46,312 bases of DNA from Microbacteriaceae bacterium (GCA_025352325.1 JANXTR010000020.1:1-46312), one strand, 5' to 3'; positions 1 through 7,912 are shown, numbered from the stretch's first letter. Notes: a model not told the origin generated them from the sequence alone. Program-made: numbers and translations.

Positions 1-36
1 CGGCGCCGCGCAACAAGCAGAGAGGGGATCCCATCT

Positions 37-306
37 ATGGCACTCGAACAAGACGTCAAGAAGGCGATCATCGACGAGTACGCTACCCATCCCGGTGACA
101 CGGGTTCCCCTGAAGTGCAGGTCGCAATGCTGACCCGCCGCATCAAGGACCTCACCGAGCACCTCAAGGAGCACAAGCATGACCACCACTCACGTCGTGG
201 TCTGCTGCTCCTGGTTGGGCAGCGTCGTCGACTGCTCGGATACCTCCAGGACATCGATATCGCGCGCTATCGCGCGCTGATCGAACGCCTGGGACTCCGT
301 CGCTAG
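37..306 (+). CDS. rpsO: 30S ribosomal protein S15
   Basis: An 89-residue protein of the usual S15 length. It carries the family's central signature ([11 protein letters not shown], then [15 protein letters not shown] and a basic [12 protein letters not shown] segment). S15 binds 16S rRNA early in assembly of the small-subunit platform. The start ATG follows a purine-rich stretch (AGAGAGGGGA) at the usual distance. A strong hairpin lies 75 nt after the stop. In many bacteria rpsO and pnp are close neighbours; here pnp is about 21 kb away on the same strand. The identification is secure. Confidence 0.98.
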   Translation: MALEQDVKKAIIDEYATHPGDTGSPEVQVAMLTRRIKDLTEHLKEHKHDHHSRRGLLLLVGQRRRLLGYLQDIDIARYRALIERLGLRR

Positions 307-380
307 TCGATTTCAACCGCCGAATCTCTGCCTCCGGGCACCTCGGCAGCTGAGTCCCGCTGACAACGCGAACTCTTGCG

Positions 381-416
381 AACGGGCCGTCATCCTTCAC
401 CGGATGGCGGCCCGTT
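381..416. terminator. Hairpin terminator between rpsO and the convergent GNAT-AAA gene
   Basis: A 15-bp stem (AACGGGCCGTCATCC paired with GGATGGCGGCCCGTT, one G-U pair) closes a 6-nt loop and is followed by a short T run. It lies between two converging genes and could stop transcription from both sides. Confidence 0.8.
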
Positions 417-445
417 TCGGTTTCGGGAGAGATCCGGCCCCAGCG

Positions 446-1741
446 CTACAGCCGTGCGAGCCGCTCGATGTCTTCGAGGAACTCGCTTGCCACCTGCGCC
501 GACACCGTGGTGCGCGTGGCCCGGATCGCCGAGAGGTAGTCCGCGGTCGTCGGGCCGGCCGGCACGCCCGCTTCGCCCGCTTCGCCCCCGTCGAACAGCG
601 CCCGCTCCAGCGCCTCCTGCGAGGCCCGCCGCGCGGCGTACTCCACGTCCGCGGGAGAGAAGCCGTCGCTGGCGACGACCAGCGCATCCAGGTTCACGAG
701 GCCCGCCACGGTGGCAGGGATGTAGCGTTCCCAGATCGCGAGGCGAGCCGCGGCATCCGGCAACCCGATGGGCACGACATAGTCGAAGCGCCCGTGACGG
801 AGGAAGGCCGAGTCGAGGGCGCGGATGAAGTTGGTCGCGCAGACGAGCAGGCGTCCGGGCTGCTCGCGGAAGGCCGGGATGATCTTGAGCAGCTCGTTCG
901 TCACGCCCTGCATGGCCGACGGCGGTTCCCCACCGCGTTGAGCCGCGATCTCTTCCACCTCGTCGATGAAGACGACGGCGTGCTCGAGCTCCGAGATCTT
1001 GAGAAAGGTCTCGCGGAGGGCTCCAGCGAGACCCTTAGGATCGGCTGCGAGGCGCGACGGGAACACCTCCACGAACGGCCACTCGAGCCGCGAGGCGATC
1101 GCTTTGGCGAAAGTCGTCTTGCCGGTTCCGGGCGGGCCGAAGAGCACGACGGCTTTCGGCGGAACGACGCCGTACTGCTCGGCCATGTCCGGCTGGGCGA
1201 GCGGCATGACCAGGCGGCGTTCGAGCAGCTCCTTCTCGTGCCGCATCCCGCCGACGCTCTCCCAGAGGTCGCGCGGGAGCATCCGGCCCCCGAGTTCGGC
1301 CAGGGATCGCAGCTCCTCGCGCTGCACCGGGATGTGTCGCTCGAAGTAGCGCAGGTTCTTCTTCACCTCGAAGCCGCGGTTGAGGAACGCGTCAACGCGG
1401 CTCGCCGTCTCGGGCATGAGCGCCGAGAGCTTGGCGAGCCCGAAGGGCGCCATCCGTTTCTCCAGGGCGCCGAGCATTGCCGTACCGATGCCCTGGTTCT
1501 GCCAGCGCTCGGCCGTCGCGAGAAAGACGATCCAGCCTTGCGCGTGGGCGGCGCGACCGACGGCAGCGCCGACGACCTGATCGCCGTGCATCGCCACCAC
1601 GGCCTGGTCCTTCTGGCAGCTCGCGAGCACCTCACTCAAGCCGTAGACCGGCTCGACGTTCGAAGCAGTGACCTCCTCCCACAGGTGCAGGATTCCGTCG
1701 AGATCGTCGGAGTGGAAGTCGCGAATGCGCCAGCCGGACAT
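446..1741 (-). CDS. GNAT acetyltransferase domain fused to an AAA+ ATPase
   Basis: Residues 1-140 read as a GNAT fold, with an acetyl-CoA loop QNQGIGTAM at about 81-89. Residues 170-431 form an AAA+ module: Walker A GPPGTGKT at 202-209, Walker B VVFIDEVEE at 256-264, a sensor-1-like CATN at 301-304, and a candidate arginine finger in RHGRFD at 315-320. The start at 1741 is preferred over the upstream ATG at 1807 because it follows AAGGGAG by 4 nt and begins the GNAT domain; the upstream extension has no protein-like character. AAA+ ATPases of this FtsH/ClpX-like type remodel or unfold proteins. A role linking acetylation to remodelling is inference and the substrate is unknown. The gene converges on rpsO and diverges from a flavoprotein gene across a palindrome. 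Confidence 0.85.
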   Translation of the reverse strand: MSGWRIRDFHSDDLDGILHLWEEVTASNVEPVYGLSEVLASCQKDQAVVAMHGDQVVGAAVGRAAHAQGWIVFLATAERWQNQGIGTAMLGALEKRMAPFGLAKLSALMPETASRVDAFLNRGFEVKKNLRYFERHIPVQREELRSLAELGGRMLPRDLWESVGGMRHEKELLERRLVMPLAQPDMAEQYGVVPPKAVVLFGPPGTGKTTFAKAIASRLEWPFVEVFPSRLAADPKGLAGALRETFLKISELEHAVVFIDEVEEIAAQRGGEPPSAMQGVTNELLKIIPAFREQPGRLLVCATNFIRALDSAFLRHGRFDYVVPIGLPDAAARLAIWERYIPATVAGLVNLDALVVASDGFSPADVEYAARRASQEALERALFDGGEAGEAGVPAGPTTADYLSAIRATRTTVSAQVASEFLEDIERLARL

Positions 1742-1784
1742 GGGGCTCCCTTGTCGTGAACGGATGTCAGAACTGGTGGCACCC

Positions 1785-1800
1785 CAACGATATATCGTTG
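1785..1800. promoter_or_regulatory. Perfect 16-bp palindrome, probable operator
   Basis: CAACGATATATCGTTG is a perfect inverted repeat in the 64-bp gap between the divergent GNAT-AAA and flavoprotein genes, ending 5 bp before the flavoprotein ATG. It contains TATATC, which could serve as a -10 element for that gene, so a bound protein would block transcription. Which regulator binds is unknown; no regulator gene is adjacent. Confidence 0.65.
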
Positions 1801-1805
1801 ATGCC

Positions 1806-3239
1806 ATGAGTGACGTGCGCGAGACCGATCGTTATGACCTCGTGGTGATCGGTGCTGGCCCCGCGGGCACGTCGGCCGCCATCCGGGCCGCCGAGCTGGG
1901 TGCTCGCGTCGCCGTGGTCGAGGCGGCAGCACGCACCGGGGGCACCTGCGTCAACACCGGATGCGTGCCCACCCGCGTTCTCGCCAAGACCGCGCGCATC
2001 GTGCGCGAGGTGCGCATTGCCCACGAGTACGGGATCGCGGCCGGGGCGCCCGAGATCCAGTGGGATGCGACTGTCGCCCGCGTGCATGCCACCGTCGATA
2101 AGGTGCGCGCGCTGAAAGACGAGGCCGGTCGCTTCGCCGAGGCGGGTGTCGACCTCATTCTCGAGGGCAGAGCAAGGTTCGTGGATGCCACCACCCTCGC
2201 CCTCGACAGCGGCCGCCGACTGACCGCCGGCTCGGTGATCATCGCGGTCGGCGGACACTCGCGACTCCTTCCCATCCCCGGCGCGGAGCTCGCCACCGTG
2301 CCCGAGTACGTGCTCGACCTTCCGGCCCTCCCTCGTCGGGTCGCGATCATCGGGGCGGGCAACACCGGCGCCCAACTCGTGACGGTGTTCAGCGCGTTCG
2401 GTTCCGAGGTGACGTTGCTCGATGTGGCACCCCGCATCCTGATCGGGTCGGATGCCGACATCTCGACGGCCGTCTCGAGCGCGTTCCTCGGCCAGGGCGT
2501 CACCGTGCACACCGGCCTGGATGGCGTGGACAGCCTGGAGCGGGCAACCGACGGTTCGATCATCCTGACCTGGCGATCTGGCGGTGCACCCGCGTCCAGC
2601 GACTTCGACGCAGTCATCATGGCCACTGGCTGGCCCGCCGATGTCGACGATCTCGGGCTCGAGAACGCTGGGATCGCGACCGTGCGGTCCGCCATCCCGG
2701 TGGACCAGTATTTCCGCAGCGTGGTGCCCCACATCTACGCGGTCGGCGATGCGAACGGCCGCGACATGCTGGTGCAGGCGGCTCACTTCGAGGGGGAGGC
2801 TGCCGCCGAGAACGCGGTGCTTGACGCGAATCGGCGAACGCCTCACCACCTGCTCCCGGCGGGCGGTTTCACCGATCCCGACTACGCGGGGGTGGGGCTG
2901 ACCGAGCAGCAGGCGCGGGAGCGTGATCCGCGGTGCGTGGTCGCGACCGTGCCGTACACCGAGCTGGATCGGGCGGTGATCGACGACCGATCGCTCGGCT
3001 TCTTGAAACTGATCGCGGACCGCCGACGCGAGCTGATCCTCGGCGCCCACGCGGTGGGAGAGAACGCGATCGAGGTCGTCCAGTCGGTCACGACGGCGAT
3101 GGCGGCCGGGATCGACCTGTCGACGCTGGCCGGGGTGAAGTTCGCGTATCCCACCTACAGCGCGGTGATCGGGCATGCGGCGCGCGCCCTGCTGGCGGAG
3201 CCGGGCGGCTCGGAGTCCGCCGCATCCATTCCGGGCTGA
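1806..3239 (+). CDS. Class I pyridine nucleotide-disulfide oxidoreductase (mercuric reductase/dihydrolipoamide dehydrogenase-like)
   Basis: A 477-residue flavoprotein. It has an N-terminal FAD-binding motif GAGPAG (16-21), then the redox-active disulfide GGTCVNTGCVPT with Cys48 and Cys53, a second Rossmann motif GAGNTGAQ for NAD(P)H, and an FAD-contacting YAVGDANGRDML. A C-terminal dimerisation domain ends in the region FAYPTYSAVIGHAAR. The class moves electrons from NAD(P)H through FAD to a disulfide or metal substrate. At the C terminus the His-x-x-x-x-Glu dyad of lipoamide dehydrogenase is not evident (YPTYS instead), so it resembles the mercuric-reductase-like branch; no vicinal Cys pair for Hg(II) is visible. 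The start at 1806 is the ATG just before the FAD domain. The substrate is unresolved. Confidence 0.88.
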   Translation: MSDVRETDRYDLVVIGAGPAGTSAAIRAAELGARVAVVEAAARTGGTCVNTGCVPTRVLAKTARIVREVRIAHEYGIAAGAPEIQWDATVARVHATVDKVRALKDEAGRFAEAGVDLILEGRARFVDATTLALDSGRRLTAGSVIIAVGGHSRLLPIPGAELATVPEYVLDLPALPRRVAIIGAGNTGAQLVTVFSAFGSEVTLLDVAPRILIGSDADISTAVSSAFLGQGVTVHTGLDGVDSLERATDGSIILTWRSGGAPASSDFDAVIMATGWPADVDDLGLENAGIATVRSAIPVDQYFRSVVPHIYAVGDANGRDMLVQAAHFEGEAAAENAVLDANRRTPHHLLPAGGFTDPDYAGVGLTEQQARERDPRCVVATVPYTELDRAVIDDRSLGFLKLIADRRRELILGAHAVGENAIEVVQSVTTAMAAGIDLSTLAGVKFAYPTYSAVIGHAARALLAEPGGSESAASIPG

Positions 3240-3293
3240 GAGCGTGCGCGTCGATCGGCTGGTCCGTTCACCCGCATGCCATACCCTCGGACC

Positions 3294-3452
3294 ATGTCAG
3301 ACGCACAGCAGGACCAGAAGCCCGCAGGGACCGTCGCCGAACTCGAGCTGGAGATCGCCGCCCTTCGTGCCGAGGTCGAGCAGCTGACCGCCGTCAACGC
3401 CGGACTCAAGCGCGAGATCAACCGGGCCAAGTTCGGTGGGCGCGGGCGGTAG
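3294..3452 (+). CDS. Small coiled-coil protein (52 aa), unknown function
   Basis: A short ORF encoding 52 residues. The centre (about residues 14-44) is a heptad-like amphipathic helix with leucines and isoleucines at regular spacing (AELELEIAALRAEVEQL), followed by a basic tail ending GGRGR. A TACCCT hexamer sits 6 nt before the ATG, a leaderless-type promoter layout. The gene lies between a flavoprotein and a convergent oxidoreductase. Codon use is typical of the window. I do not recognise a named family; a dimerising small regulator or nucleic-acid binder is possible. Confidence 0.6.
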   Translation: MSDAQQDQKPAGTVAELELEIAALRAEVEQLTAVNAGLKREINRAKFGGRGR

Positions 3453-3483
3453 GCGCGGGCGGCGTCCCGATACGCGCTTCACG

Positions 3484-4557
3484 CTACTCGACCAGCAAGG
3501 TCGCACCCAGGTCGGTCGCGAGGGACGGGCCGAACAGGGCTCCGGGCGTGTACGCACCCGGCTTTCCGAGGCCTCGCACGAGGCGGACGGCGACCTCGGC
3601 TGCGACATCCGCGGTGAAGTTCATGCCCTCGCCGGAGCGCAACCAGCCGGTGCGCACGGTGCCGTCCGGCCACTCGACCCGGGCGCGCGACCACGAGAAC
3701 TCGCGCGGCGCTGGGCCGCCCTTCAGCTTCATGTTCGCGAGGCGGCCGGCGGCGAAACGGCGCAGGCGGGCGCTGCGCATAATGGCGGAGGCAGCGGGGA
3801 TCGCGGCCCGCGCGACCGGTGATAGTCCCATCGCGCTGCCGGCGCTCATGACCTCGGGAGCGCCCGAGGCGCGCCAGGCGGTCAACAGTTCGCCGCTGGG
3901 GAACGAGCCCGAGAGCTGCACCTCGCCCGACGGTGTCGTGATCCTCTCGGGACCGCTGCCCGGGTTGTCGCGCACGTACTTCCCGCCGCTGACCCGTCGC
4001 CCTCCTGCGCGGAATCCGTCGATGATTGTGCCCGCCAGCGCCGCGCCGAGCAGGCCTGGCTCGGTCGCGACGGAGGGCAGGGCATCCACCCGCACGCGCG
4101 ACGGGGTCGGCATGCCCTCGATGACGTGCAGCAGCGTGACTTCGATGCCGAGCACGCCGAAGCCGGCGGCGCTGACCACCGTGCGATCGGCCGCGACCAG
4201 CTGATCGTGCAGCGAGAGCGCGTACTCGATCGCGTCGATCTCGTTATTGATGTCGACATAGTGGGCGCCGACTGGCAGGGCGTCGATCACCTGCGGGGCG
4301 GTGTCGACGAAGGGCCCGACCGTGCTCACTACGACCGAGGCGTCGGATGCCGCGAGCTCGACGAGCGTCTCGGCGAGAGTGCCGACGACGAGACGCGGGG
4401 TGCCGTCCAGGCCCTGCGCAACCCGCTCGAGCTTGGACCGGTCGCGCCCGACGAGCACCGGGCGGAAGCCGGCATCCTGCACCCGCTGGGCGATGACACG
4501 GCCCGTTCGGCCGGCGGCGCCGAGCACCCAGATCTCGCGGTTCGATTCGTCGTTCAT
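3484..4557 (-). CDS. Saccharopine dehydrogenase-like NAD(P)-binding oxidoreductase
   Basis: A 357-residue protein. It has an N-terminal Rossmann fold (WVLGAAGRTGRV near residues 10-21), then VSTVGPFVDTAPQV and HYVDINNE, typical of the saccharopine dehydrogenase NADP-binding family, whose members also include trans-acting enoyl reductases. The substrate cannot be told. The ATG at 4557 is chosen over the upstream ATG at 4590 because a GGAGGA ribosome-binding site lies just before it and the first strand of the Rossmann fold follows at once. It is divergent from a TetR regulator with paired operator-like sites between, so it is probably the regulator's target. Confidence 0.82.
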   Translation of the reverse strand: MNDESNREIWVLGAAGRTGRVIAQRVQDAGFRPVLVGRDRSKLERVAQGLDGTPRLVVGTLAETLVELAASDASVVVSTVGPFVDTAPQVIDALPVGAHYVDINNEIDAIEYALSLHDQLVAADRTVVSAAGFGVLGIEVTLLHVIEGMPTPSRVRVDALPSVATEPGLLGAALAGTIIDGFRAGGRRVSGGKYVRDNPGSGPERITTPSGEVQLSGSFPSGELLTAWRASGAPEVMSAGSAMGLSPVARAAIPAASAIMRSARLRRFAAGRLANMKLKGGPAPREFSWSRARVEWPDGTVRTGWLRSGEGMNFTADVAAEVAVRLVRGLGKPGAYTPGALFGPSLATDLGATLLVE

Positions 4558-4583
4558 GATTCCTCCACAGCCGAACGTCCTTG

Positions 4584-4632
4584 ATGACATTTCGTGTCAT
4601 GACACTAACACCCTGACGACATGTCGTGTCAT
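4584..4632. promoter_or_regulatory. Two operator-like inverted repeats between the oxidoreductase and TetR genes
   Basis: Site 1 is ATGACA-N5-TGTCAT (4584-4600). Site 2 is TGACGACATGTCGTGTCA (4614-4631), with a perfect 12-bp core ACGACATGTCGT. Both contain AT(T/G)TCGTGTCAT, placed 32 bp apart, about three helical turns. Paired similar sites in a short divergent gap next to a TetR gene fit an autoregulated switch. Binding by that TetR is inference. Confidence 0.75.
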
Positions 4633-4641
4633 CACTAGAAT
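4613..4641 (+). promoter_or_regulatory. Putative leaderless promoter of the TetR gene
   Basis: CTGACG (4613-4618) and TAGAAT (4636-4641) are separated by 17 bp. The hexamer TAGAAT ends 6 nt before the ATG at 4648, so transcription would start at or next to the first codon. Operator site 2 fills most of the spacer, which would give direct repression. Confidence 0.55.
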
Positions 4642-4647
4642 GGGCTC

Positions 4648-5229
4648 ATGAGTCGTTGGGAACCGGATGCGCCGGAGCGTCTCGAGCGTGCGGCGCTCGA
4701 GCTGTTCCTCGCGCACGGTTTCGACGGGGTGACCGTGCCGCAGATCGCCGCGCGCGCCGGGCTCACCACGCGCACCTTTTTCCGGCACTTCGCCGACAAG
4801 CGCGAGGTGCTGTTCGCGGGGGAGGACGTGATCCCGCGCCGCGTCGCCGAGATTATGGCACTCGCTCCCGACGGGGTGCCCCCGATGGAGCTCGTCGCCG
4901 GCGGGTTCGAGCCGATGGCCCCGATGTTCGAAGGGCGGGTTGAGCAGCTGCGGCAGCGCCGTCAGGTGATTGCCGGTCACGACGGCCTGCGCGAGCGCGA
5001 GATGCGAAAACGCGCCGACCTGTGCGAGACGATCACCGCGGGATTCATCGCGCGCGGGATCGACGCCTTGGACGCGCAACTGCTCGCCGAGACGACCGGC
5101 ACGATCTTCCGGGTGTCGCTCGATCGGTGGATGGATGCCCCCGAGCGCGGGCTCGTCGCGGTGCTGCGTGAGACGATGTCGGCGCTCGTCGCCGTCACCG
5201 AAGGCTCACGGGCGGTCGAACGGAGCTGA
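4648..5229 (+). CDS. TetR/AcrR-family transcriptional regulator
   Basis: A 193-residue protein. The N-terminal helix-turn-helix spans about residues 10-55 (VTVPQIAARAGLTTRTFFRHF), and the divergent C-terminal half forms the ligand and dimer domain. TetR proteins usually bind an inverted repeat near their own gene and release it on ligand binding. Two such repeats sit directly upstream, and the divergent saccharopine-dehydrogenase-like gene is the obvious target. No ribosome-binding site is visible before the ATG, consistent with a leaderless message. The ligand is unknown. Confidence 0.9.
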   Translation: MSRWEPDAPERLERAALELFLAHGFDGVTVPQIAARAGLTTRTFFRHFADKREVLFAGEDVIPRRVAEIMALAPDGVPPMELVAGGFEPMAPMFEGRVEQLRQRRQVIAGHDGLREREMRKRADLCETITAGFIARGIDALDAQLLAETTGTIFRVSLDRWMDAPERGLVAVLRETMSALVAVTEGSRAVERS

Positions 5230-5240
5230 GCGCGGGCCCC

Positions 5241-5255
5241 CTGGCTTCGGGCCAG
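5241..5255. terminator. Small hairpin between convergent genes
   Basis: CTGGC-TTCGG-GCCAG lies in the 40-bp gap between the convergent TetR gene and the Pro-rich protein gene. There is no U tract, so it is a weak call. Confidence 0.4.
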
Positions 5256-5269
5256 CGCCTGGGCTAGGG

Positions 5270-7216
5270 CTAGGGCTTCGGCTTGCGGTTCACGCGCACG
5301 AGACTCTGGATGCCGCGGGTCAAGCCCAGCAGCACCAGCAGCGCTGCCACGAGGTACACCAGCACGGGCGCGTTGAGCAGGTAGACCACGACCGCGACAA
5401 CGAGCCCGAGCAGGGCCAGACCGAATCCGATGATGATGCCCGAGACCCCCGGAGCCAGTCGTGCCCCCGCGTCGGGAGCAGCGGTCGCCCCGACGGCGGC
5501 TAGCGTGGCCGGCGGGGCGCCGTCGGGATTGGCTCCCGTCGGGTCCGCGCCCTCCGTCGTCGGCGGCAGGAGCGGAACGCCGGGGCCCGGAAGCAGGGGG
5601 CCCGCGGACGGCGGCGTGCTGTAGGCCGCCGCTGCCTCGGGGTGCGCGACCGGCGCGTACTCGGGAGGAGCGGGCGGGATGCCAGTGGTCGCGTTCGGGG
5701 AGCCGAGATCCAGCGGCGGAGTGACGGGAGGCTGGGACGGGAACGGGGTGTCCGGGGCCACCGGGACGACTCCGGCGGCGTGCGCGGATTCGGCCGTCGT
5801 GGAGGGCGCGGGCGAGATCGGGGGCGCATACGCAGGGATGCCCCCGGCGGCCGGGGAGTCGGGCAGCATCGGCTCCGGCTGCTCGAACACGATCGGCGGA
5901 ACCGGTGCGATGGGCCCGTCAAACGCCACGGGTGGGTCAGAGAGAGCCGGCAGGTCGGACTCAGCCGGTACATCCACGGGCAGGGGAGCGGTGTACGCGG
6001 GGGGTGTCTCGATCACGTAGCCCTCGGGCGCAGTCGGCTCCGGGGGGACGACCGGGATGCCCTCAGGACGGGAGTAGTCCGGCGACGCGAACGACTGCGG
6101 CGGAACGTACTCGGGCGGTGCGAACGGCTGCGGGGCCGTGACGGGCGCGGGCTCGGGCTCGGGCTCGACGTCGGGTGCCTCCGTCGTGTCGCTCGGGGAC
6201 TCCGCCACTGGCTCGAGCAGGGCGACCGGCTCAGCGGCCGGGGGGTACGCGGGCTCGAACTCGAACTCGAACTCGGGCTCGGTGGACACGGGCACGGATT
6301 CAAGTTCGGCCGTCGCCGGGACGAGCGGCTGCTCGGAGAAATACGAGGGCGCGTCCTCGATCACTGGCAGAACCGGCTCGGGCGGCGTCGCCGGGGTCGT
6401 CGGAAGCGCGGGTTCCGGCGGGGCGGAATCGAACCCGGGTTCCGGCGCAGGCTCGTCAACCGACGGCGGCCCTGCCGCGAAGGCCGGGGCGAGAGGAGCC
6501 TCAGGAGCCGAGAACACCGACGGCGCGGGGGGCGGCTCGGGGTCCGATGCATCCGGCGCCGTGGGCTCCGGCTGGGCCGAGTATTCGGGGGCGGCGGGCG
6601 GCGTGAAGGTGGGAAGGACGGGCTCCGGCGGCGCGGTGGGGACCTCGGGGGCGGCGGGAGCTTCGTCGAGTGCCGGTGGGGCGAGTGCCACGTAGGCCGG
6701 GGACTCCGGCGGCGCGACCGGCTCCGGCGGAGCGAGGGGCTCCGGGGCGACGTACGCGGGACGAGCCGGCGGGGCGACCGGCTCGGGGGCGAGATACGCG
6801 GGCGCCGCGACGAGAGCGGGAGCTCCGTATGGCGGCGCGTCGACGGGCGCGGCAACCGGTTCGGGGGCGACGTACTCGGGCGGAGCGACAGGTTCGTGTG
6901 CGCCGTAGGCCGGCGTCGGCTCCGGCGCGTTGGCCGGGGGCGTCGGCTCGGGAGCGGACACGGTGGCAGCGGGCTCGGGCCCGGCGGACACCGCGGCCGC
7001 CGGAGCAGACGCCGCGGAAGCGGGCTCAGCCGGCTCCGCGGCGGCCGGCGGCACGTACTTCGGCTGCCCCTGCGCGGTCCAGCGATCGTAGAAGGCGGTC
7101 AGCTGGGCTTCGTCGTGGAGGAGGACCGCGAGTGACGCATCCGGAAGCTCCAGGCTGTTGGCCTGACGCAGTTCGGGTGACCACAGGACGGCCTTGAGTT
7201 GGTCGTAGCTGAGCAT
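5270..7216 (-). CDS. Large Pro/Ala/Glu-rich protein with C-terminal membrane anchor
   Basis: A 648-residue protein in three parts. Residues 1-52 form a compact folded N terminus (MLSYDQLKAVLW..., ending YDRWTAQGQPKYV). Residues of about 53-580 are a long low-complexity region of Pro-Ala-Glu-Val with irregular repeats of types such as APEPVAPPEYVAPEP. The C terminus has two closely spaced hydrophobic segments followed by a basic tail VRVNRKPKP. The topology suggests a membrane-anchored protein with a long extended spacer. No catalytic motif is seen. The opposite strand carries a long open frame, which is a by-product of GC-rich low-complexity coding. Function is unknown; a spacer or scaffold at the membrane is speculation. 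Confidence 0.75.
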   Translation of the reverse strand: MLSYDQLKAVLWSPELRQANSLELPDASLAVLLHDEAQLTAFYDRWTAQGQPKYVPPAAAEPAEPASAASAPAAAVSAGPEPAATVSAPEPTPPANAPEPTPAYGAHEPVAPPEYVAPEPVAAPVDAPPYGAPALVAAPAYLAPEPVAPPARPAYVAPEPLAPPEPVAPPESPAYVALAPPALDEAPAAPEVPTAPPEPVLPTFTPPAAPEYSAQPEPTAPDASDPEPPPAPSVFSAPEAPLAPAFAAGPPSVDEPAPEPGFDSAPPEPALPTTPATPPEPVLPVIEDAPSYFSEQPLVPATAELESVPVSTEPEFEFEFEPAYPPAAEPVALLEPVAESPSDTTEAPDVEPEPEPAPVTAPQPFAPPEYVPPQSFASPDYSRPEGIPVVPPEPTAPEGYVIETPPAYTAPLPVDVPAESDLPALSDPPVAFDGPIAPVPPIVFEQPEPMLPDSPAAGGIPAYAPPISPAPSTTAESAHAAGVVPVAPDTPFPSQPPVTPPLDLGSPNATTGIPPAPPEYAPVAHPEAAAAYSTPPSAGPLLPGPGVPLLPPTTEGADPTGANPDGAPPATLAAVGATAAPDAGARLAPGVSGIIIGFGLALLGLVVAVVVYLLNAPVLVYLVAALLVLLGLTRGIQSLVRVNRKPKP

Positions 7217-7289
7217 CGGCGCACTTTCGAGAGGCGGACGGGGGTCTGACGATTTTAAGCCAGCTTGGCTCCTGCATGCGAGAGGCGCG

Positions 7290-7631
7290 CTATTCGGCGA
7301 GCGAGAGCTCGACCGACGCCTGGGCTGACGGCGAGGTCACGGCATCCACGAAGCCCGGGAAACGGGCGTCCAACTCGGAGACCCGGAGCCGGATCTGGCA
7401 GGTGCGTCCGTCGAACTGCGTTTCGGTGAATCCCGACTCCCGCAAAGTCCGCAGGTGGTGCGAGAGTGTGGACTTCTGGACGTCGAGGCCCGGCAGCTCG
7501 ACGATGTAGTGGAACTCGCCATCCGCAAGTGCCATGACGATGCGCAGGCGGTTCTGGTCGGATACGGCCTTCACGAGATCGGGAAGCCGGATGTCGTCGG
7601 CTGCGGGCATGGGAAGGGAGCGGTCGGTCAT
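7290..7631 (-). CDS. ArsR-type winged-helix transcriptional regulator
   Basis: A 113-residue winged-helix protein. The segment LVKAVSDQNRLRIVMALADGE is the ArsR-type first helix pair, and VQKSTLSHHLRTLRESGF is the recognition helix (STLSHHLRxL). No cysteine metal-site motif such as ELCVCDL is present, so it is unlikely to be a classical arsenic or metal sensor. The ATG at 7631 is supported by GGAGGTGG 8 nt upstream; the upstream ATG at 7844 would add unstructured sequence. The gene is divergent from a decayed AraC fragment, so its original target may have been lost. Confidence 0.85.
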   Translation of the reverse strand: MTDRSLPMPAADDIRLPDLVKAVSDQNRLRIVMALADGEFHYIVELPGLDVQKSTLSHHLRTLRESGFTETQFDGRTCQIRLRVSELDARFPGFVDAVTSPSAQASVELSLAE

Positions 7632-7688
7632 GACGCGAGCCACCTCCAATAGTGTGACGAACATCGAACTAGCGGTTATTTTGACGGT

Positions 7689-7837
7689 ATGACCACCCTC
7701 GAACGGTCCTCCGCGCGCTGCTGCGGCGTGCGCGCGATCGCATGGATCGCGACTACGCGCAGCCGTTCGACGTGCCGGCCGTCGCATCCGTCGCCCTGGG
7801 CAACATGATGCGGATTGCCCAGGCCCGCGCGGCGTAG
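7689..7837 (+). pseudogene. Remnant of an AraC-family regulator (N-terminal part, frameshifted)
   Basis: The ATG at 7689 opens MTTLERSSA. The next stretch is protein-like only in another frame (ALLRRARDRMDRDYAQPFDV, then a degenerate tail to a stop at 7835-7837). LLRRARDxxDRDYAQPxDV is the usual start of the DNA-binding domain of a group of AraC regulators. The recognition helices and everything after are missing. A shift of two bases near 7710 would join the pieces. The fragment is divergent from the ArsR-type regulator. The family assignment rests on motif memory and is moderately sure. Confidence 0.5.
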
Positions 7838-7912
7838 TCGGCACCGGGCTGCCGCCTGGCGCCCACGGCGTGGCGTGGAGCCGAGGATCCCTCGCGCTGT
7901 CACCATCGCGTT

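Noticed and set aside
404-1759. 451-codon frame antisense to the GNAT-AAA gene
   Set aside because: Translation is Arg/Glu/Asp/His-rich without motifs; the minus strand has complete Walker and GNAT motifs.
1806-3239. Mercury-resistance operon
   Set aside because: The flavoprotein resembles MerA-like enzymes but no vicinal Cys pair and no merR, merT or merP gene is present.
5642-7135. Long open frame of 497 codons antisense to the Pro-rich protein
   Set aside because: Arg/Gly-rich low-complexity translation with no fold-like pattern; it mirrors the GC-rich Pro/Ala/Glu codons of the real gene.
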